Of a DNA stretch of 64,000 bases, positions 60,557-64,000 are shown in pieces. The stretch covers positions 124,001-188,000 of the forward strand of contig NZ_NOKQ01000196.1 of the NCBI RefSeq assembly GCF_002265435.1, given 5' to 3'. This DNA comes from Tetzosporium hominis (GTDB taxonomy: Bacteria; Bacillota; Bacilli; Bacillales_A; Planococcaceae). Both the position numbers and the translations under genes were made by a program. Under the pieces are notes generated by a model. It was not told the origin of the DNA. It worked only from the letters and a program-made list of their open reading frames with translations, and did no database searches. Position 1 is the stretch's first letter; each line of letters opens with the position of its first letter.

Positions 60557-61585
60557 ATGTCGTTTTTTAAGAATGCCTACTTGGCTTTAACCGACAAGTG
60601 GGAACTGAAAGAACCAAAGCTTTATTTTGCTTCTAAAGACACGCCTTCTCTTCTTGCCGAACTTACTCAATTAGCTTCCTCAGATGATCCCTCTATAGAT
60701 CAGAAAAAAGTCGAAGAGCATCGAAAACTTTTTACAATTGGGGATTCTGGAGAAAAATCTGTATTGTTTGAGCTTGAACATTCCCTTCTGCCACTAGTGA
60801 TTCTTCACGACGTCCCGATTGCATACAAAGGACTCAAAGCACAACTTGATTTCGTTATTTTAACTCGGAAATTCATTCTCGTTCTCGAAGTCAAAAAGTT
60901 ATTCGGTAATATTCATATTACTGATAAAGGAGAATTTCAGCGAGTCATCACGAGAAACAATCGCATCATCTCTAAAGAAGGAATGTACAGCCCTATTAAC
61001 CAAGTGGAACGGCATGTTGCCATTCTCGAGAAACTTTTAAAGGAAACAGAGTTGATTCAAAGTACTCCAATCTATCACGCTGTAACATTCGCAAATCCAA
61101 AGACCATCATTGATATTGCAAAAAAAGCACCTGCTGACATTCAACAAAACGTAATTCGCCATGATCAAATCAAACAGTATTTGAAAGCCAAGCTTTCTTT
61201 AAATTCTCCCGTCAATTTGCCGGATCAAAAGATTTACATGATTGCCGACAAGATTTTGGAATACCGAAAGTCACATGTGTTTGATCCTACTGTTTACAGA
61301 CTTCAAGATGTGGCACCTCAACAACAAGAACCAGTCCAGTTGAAGTCTCGAGAGGATCAAAGGACAAGCCTAACTGCATTTCGCTTACATTACTCGAGAC
61401 AAACCAATCGAAAAGCCTATCATATCTTCAATAATCAAACGCTTGATTCACTTTTAGAGATGCAGCCCCGTGACACAGATCAGCTACTGGAGGTTCCGGG
61501 CCTCGGACCTAAGAAGATTGAGGAGTTCGGGCAGACCTTACTTGACCTGCTTCATGGGAAGGAAACATTTTATGAAAATCAGTAA
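60557..61585 (+). CDS. NERD-HRDC protein (nuclease-related)
   Basis: The product (342 residues) has an N-terminal NERD domain with a PD-(D/E)XK core: Gly65-Glu66 (GEKSVLFELE), Asp98 (QLDFVIL), Glu111 and Lys113 (LVLEVKK). A C-terminal HRDC domain (about 268-338: LTAFRLHYSRQTNRKAYHIF, LLEVPGLGPKKIEEFG) binds nucleic acid. It may act in DNA repair or against foreign DNA. The ATG at 60557 follows GTGGGAG; the upstream extension overlaps the preceding terminator. Identical terminator hairpins flank the gene. Confidence 0.85.
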   Translation: MSFFKNAYLALTDKWELKEPKLYFASKDTPSLLAELTQLASSDDPSIDQKKVEEHRKLFTIGDSGEKSVLFELEHSLLPLVILHDVPIAYKGLKAQLDFVILTRKFILVLEVKKLFGNIHITDKGEFQRVITRNNRIISKEGMYSPINQVERHVAILEKLLKETELIQSTPIYHAVTFANPKTIIDIAKKAPADIQQNVIRHDQIKQYLKAKLSLNSPVNLPDQKIYMIADKILEYRKSHVFDPTVYRLQDVAPQQQEPVQLKSREDQRTSLTAFRLHYSRQTNRKAYHIFNNQTLDSLLEMQPRDTDQLLEVPGLGPKKIEEFGQTLLDLLHGKETFYENQ

Positions 61586-61655
61586 TCTATTCTTTCGAAA
61601 AATGACAACTCAATAAGACGTTTTATTTGCCCAACCATAATAACTCTACAAATAT

Positions 61656-61686
61656 CGCCCCCCTATCCACTTAGGGAGGCCTTTTT
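61656..61686 (+). terminator. Terminator after the NERD gene, second copy of the duplicated hairpin
   Basis: The same 20-base segment as at 60459-60478 (CCCTATCCACTTAGGGAGGC) is followed by CTTTTTC. The left arm has diverged by one or two bases with wobble pairing. Confidence 0.8.
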
Positions 61687-61707
61687 CATATTTCCCACCC
61701 ATTTCCA

Positions 61708-61836
61708 AAAGGTGTCCCATAAAATAGACAGACACAATTTATTTTTAATTACAAACATACACAGCAATACGGCGTCGTTTTGTATATTTGTTGAATAGCC
61801 ACGAATATTGGAATTGTGTTTGGGATAGGCACCTTT
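61708..61836. repeat. 129-bp imperfect palindromic element (AAAGGTG...CACCTTT)
   Basis: The ends are AAAGGTG and CACCTTT. Inside, TCCCA/TGGGA and ACACAATT (61732-61739)/AATTGTGT (61812-61819) pair in the same order, so the whole unit can fold on itself. It resembles a miniature inverted-repeat element or a structured RNA. No clear target-site duplication was seen. No coding function is evident. Confidence 0.5.
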
Positions 61837-61843
61837 ATGTAAG

Positions 61844-61876
61844 AAGTGGCTCATAAATTTTGGTGCCACTTTTTTG
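61844..61876 (+). terminator. Terminator-like hairpin with a possible competing stem
   Basis: AAGTGGC (61844-61850) pairs with GCCACTT (61865-61871), followed by a T run. GGTGCC (61862-61867) can instead pair with GGCACC (61828-61833), which would break the terminator. No gene lies immediately upstream except the NERD gene, which already has a terminator. Confidence 0.6.
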
Positions 61877-61887
61877 TCTTTTTATCG

Positions 61888-61971
61888 GACTTCACTGGCT
61901 CTTCCCAAGACTTCAACGACCTTTCCGAAGACTTCAAATGACCTTTTTAGGACTTTACCGACTCCATCCAT
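61888..61971. repeat. Four-unit degenerate 21-bp array (GACTTC core)
   Basis: Units start at 61888, 61909, 61930 and 61951, each beginning GACTTC or GACTTT and continuing ACTGGCTCTTCCCAA-like. This is the most regular array in the window but has a different core from the GTCCGCG arrays. From 61972 to the ribosome binding site of the next gene I see only AT-rich leader sequence. Confidence 0.8.
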
Positions 61972-62089
61972 GCCGTAATACCCCCGCCCCCATTACCAAA
62001 AAAAATTGAAATTTCTTGAAACTATATTCTTCCTAAATCGTTATGTACTAAGATAGACATAGAAAAAGATACCAAGGGGGACTATTTAC

Positions 62090-64000
62090 ATGAGAAAACC
62101 ACTGGCCGGACTCGGTCTCATCTTCGTCTTATTGATGAGCCTCTTCCTCGGTCCATCCATTGCATTTGCTGATGCTCAAATCACAATCAAAGCAACTGCC
62201 GGATACGACAACAAAATTAAATACGGTAAAGGTGTACCGATCACTTTGACCCTTGAAAACCAAGGAGACGATTTTACAGGTGACCTGGTCATTGATACAC
62301 CAGAATCGTACGAAGTAGGCACAGCGCGGGCTCTACCGATCACTCTCGCAGCCGGCGAGACGAAAACGATTCATCTGAGCCTTAGTTCACTGGCTGAAGA
62401 CTTTATGTACACCGGAACAAACACGCAATTATTTTTCTTATATGAAGACGGCTGGAAAGACGGTAAAGAAATCGCATTCAAAGGCGACAAGACACTACGT
62501 CCAAGCTACTTTGCCGATGACAGCTTTTTTATGTTCACGTTGACAGAGTCTGCTGACCGCCTCGGTTCGCTTCGCAGTGTCAAACTCCAACAAGGCATGA
62601 ACAATGAAATCATTGCTTTAAACCAACTGAAGAACAATCAACCGCTGCCTTCTACAAAAGAAGACTGGGAAATGGCGAACGTCCTACTCATCGATGAATA
62701 TTCGATTGCAGATTGGCCTGAAGCTCAGCAACAAGCCCTTCTCGACTGGGTGAAAGATGGCGGGATTGTCATCGCTGGTGCTACGGATAAAGGAGTCGCG
62801 GAATTCGGGGCACTGAGTGAATTCTTACCGCTCGAAGTATCAAACGAAACAACAACCGTTTCTGTTGATGCTGCAAAAAGCTTTGCCAAGACAGAAGATT
62901 TAACAAAACCTATCACTATTCAAAAAGCCACTATTCAAGAAGGTTCTACAAGTGTCTGGAACGTCGAATCAACACCAGTTGTCGCTATGAAGCGCGTAAA
63001 CGAAGGAGCTATCATCCAGACGGCGTTCTCGCTCGGAGATCAGCCACTTGCTTCTGAAAAAGGTTACGACGAACTTCTATCTGTACTATTCAATCAATCC
63101 AAACTTGTCTCCATGCCAACGAATGTCTATTATGGCAACCCGGGATACGAAACACTTGGGTACGATACGGTCTATATGAATGAACTGTTCCCGTCGTTCC
63201 AAGTCTCTACTGGCGGCATCGCACTCATCATCTTTGTCTATTTCTTATTAGTGGGACCACTTCTTTACTTCCTATTAAAACGGAAAGACAAACGCGAACA
63301 TGCGTGGTGGATCATCCCAACTATTGCGATTGTCACATCGATTGCGATCTTCGCATATGGTGCACGGGACCGTCTATTGAAACCACAGGTGCAGCAACTG
63401 AGCTTTTACGAAGTCGCGGACGACGGGTCGATGAGCGGCTATTACGTTGAAACGCTATTATCAAACCGTAGCGGTGAGTTCACACTCGAAGCGGATCAAG
63501 GCACGACGATGTCGACTTGGAAAAACTCAAGCTTTAGCGGCATCTCAACGAATACACGTACTGAATCTATTTTAGAAAACGAAGCAGACAAACCAGCACT
63601 AACTTTGCGTAATGTCGGGTACTGGTCGACTTCGACTGTAGTTGGAGAATCCAAGATCCCTTCACTCGGAAAACTCAATATTAAAATTGAGAACAACTCC
63701 GACACGATCTCCGGGACAATCGAGAACACCTTCCCGTTCGCTCTAAAAAATGTGCAGATTTGGACAGGTGCACAAAAAATTGACCTTGGGGACATCGATG
63801 CAGGTGCGACGATGGACGTCAACGCGAAATTTAAAGGTGGCATTATGCTCCCTGCCAAAGGAAGTCAGAACTATGGCGGTGGGTACGGCTACGGTGGTCC
63901 TGTTCAGTCAGCAGCTCAGCTTCCGGAAGAACGTCATAAAGCCTTAGTAGCTGCCTACAGCAACATGATGTCTTTGAACGAAAAGAATACGCCACTTGTT
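62090..64000 (+). CDS. Large secreted/membrane protein of unknown function, 3' end beyond the window
   Basis: 637 residues are visible and the frame runs off the right edge. It starts with a signal peptide (RKPLAGLGLIFVLLMSLFLG, cleavage near AFADA). A beta-sandwich region follows, then a Rossmann/glutamine amidotransferase-like segment (VLLIDEYSIADWPEAQQQAL, DWVKDGGIVIAG), two membrane helices (about 380-430, GGIALIIFVYFLLVGPLLYF, WWIIPTIAIVTSIAIFAYGA) and a further extracytoplasmic beta domain with a Gly/Tyr-rich patch. AAGGGGGA lies eight bases before the ATG. I cannot assign a function. Confidence 0.8.
   Translation, partial: MRKPLAGLGLIFVLLMSLFLGPSIAFADAQITIKATAGYDNKIKYGKGVPITLTLENQGDDFTGDLVIDTPESYEVGTARALPITLAAGETKTIHLSLSSLAEDFMYTGTNTQLFFLYEDGWKDGKEIAFKGDKTLRPSYFADDSFFMFTLTESADRLGSLRSVKLQQGMNNEIIALNQLKNNQPLPSTKEDWEMANVLLIDEYSIADWPEAQQQALLDWVKDGGIVIAGATDKGVAEFGALSEFLPLEVSNETTTVSVDAAKSFAKTEDLTKPITIQKATIQEGSTSVWNVESTPVVAMKRVNEGAIIQTAFSLGDQPLASEKGYDELLSVLFNQSKLVSMPTNVYYGNPGYETLGYDTVYMNELFPSFQVSTGGIALIIFVYFLLVGPLLYFLLKRKDKREHAWWIIPTIAIVTSIAIFAYGARDRLLKPQVQQLSFYEVADDGSMSGYYVETLLSNRSGEFTLEADQGTTMSTWKNSSFSGISTNTRTESILENEADKPALTLRNVGYWSTSTVVGESKIPSLGKLNIKIENNSDTISGTIENTFPFALKNVQIWTGAQKIDLGDIDAGATMDVNAKFKGGIMLPAKGSQNYGGGYGYGGPVQSAAQLPEERHKALVAAYSNMMSLNEKNTPLV

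Noticed and set aside
61663-61869. 68-codon minus-strand frame
   Set aside because: It covers a terminator and the palindromic element, has no convincing ribosome binding site, and matches no family that I recognise. A transposase remnant was considered but not supported.

Overview
The window comes from a motile, low-GC Gram-positive bacterium of the Bacillales. Genes have strong GGAGG-type ribosome binding sites and use ATG, GTG and TTG starts. The gene set (SigD/FlgM, SwrB- and SwrD-like proteins, CsrA-FliW, RocB, an SLH-anchored cell-wall enzyme) fits an Exiguobacterium- or Planococcaceae-like genome, but the sequence alone does not settle the genus.

Layout. 1-14,083 is mixed metabolism: a truncated secreted amylase/pullulanase with CcpA- and LacI-type sites, a VOC protein, RocB, a secreted LTD-endonuclease I, an ornithine cyclodeaminase-like enzyme with an MFS permease and a divergent XRE-cupin regulator, an SLH-DacB, a SEC-C protein and a TipA-like regulator. 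14,312-47,208 is one very large flagellar locus. A 26-gene minus-strand operon runs from flgB (34.4 kb) down to a PilZ gene (14.3 kb). flhO-flhP lie divergently. Further minus-strand units are flgM-flgN-flgK-flgL, flaG-fliD-fliT-like-fliS-motA-motB-fliL, a muramidase gene, flagellin, and HD-GYP-fliW-csrA. Four of these units begin with a recognisable sigma-D promoter, always with a 15-bp spacer. 47,366-52,996 is the ribose operon rbsRKDACB with a perfect promoter/operator. 53,223-64,000 is accessory: a frameshifted phosphatase, small membrane proteins, a nitrilase, two SDRs, a cupin, a kinase-fold protein, a NERD-HRDC nuclease-like protein and the start of a large membrane protein.

How the parts work together. 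The flagellar regulatory circuit is visible: SigD drives flgM (its own anti-sigma), flagellin, the cap/chaperone/stator operon and the HD-GYP-fliW-csrA operon. The flagellin leader folds into two hairpins that both present GGA, the expected CsrA targets, next to csrA-fliW. c-di-GMP proteins sit at both ends (HD-GYP phosphodiesterase and PilZ). Chemotaxis genes, which normally lie between flhG and sigD in Bacillus, are absent. FliM also lacks the usual N-terminal CheY-binding segment, and FliY shows no CheC phosphatase motif.

The most unusual non-genic signal is a set of six intergenic arrays of degenerate direct repeats. All have a period of about 21 bp (two helical turns), share no single sequence across loci, and recur at 5.4, 14.2, 53.0, 59.1, 60.4 and 61.9 kb. 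Three share a GTCCGCG-like core. I saw no tRNA, rRNA, CRISPR or complete insertion sequence.
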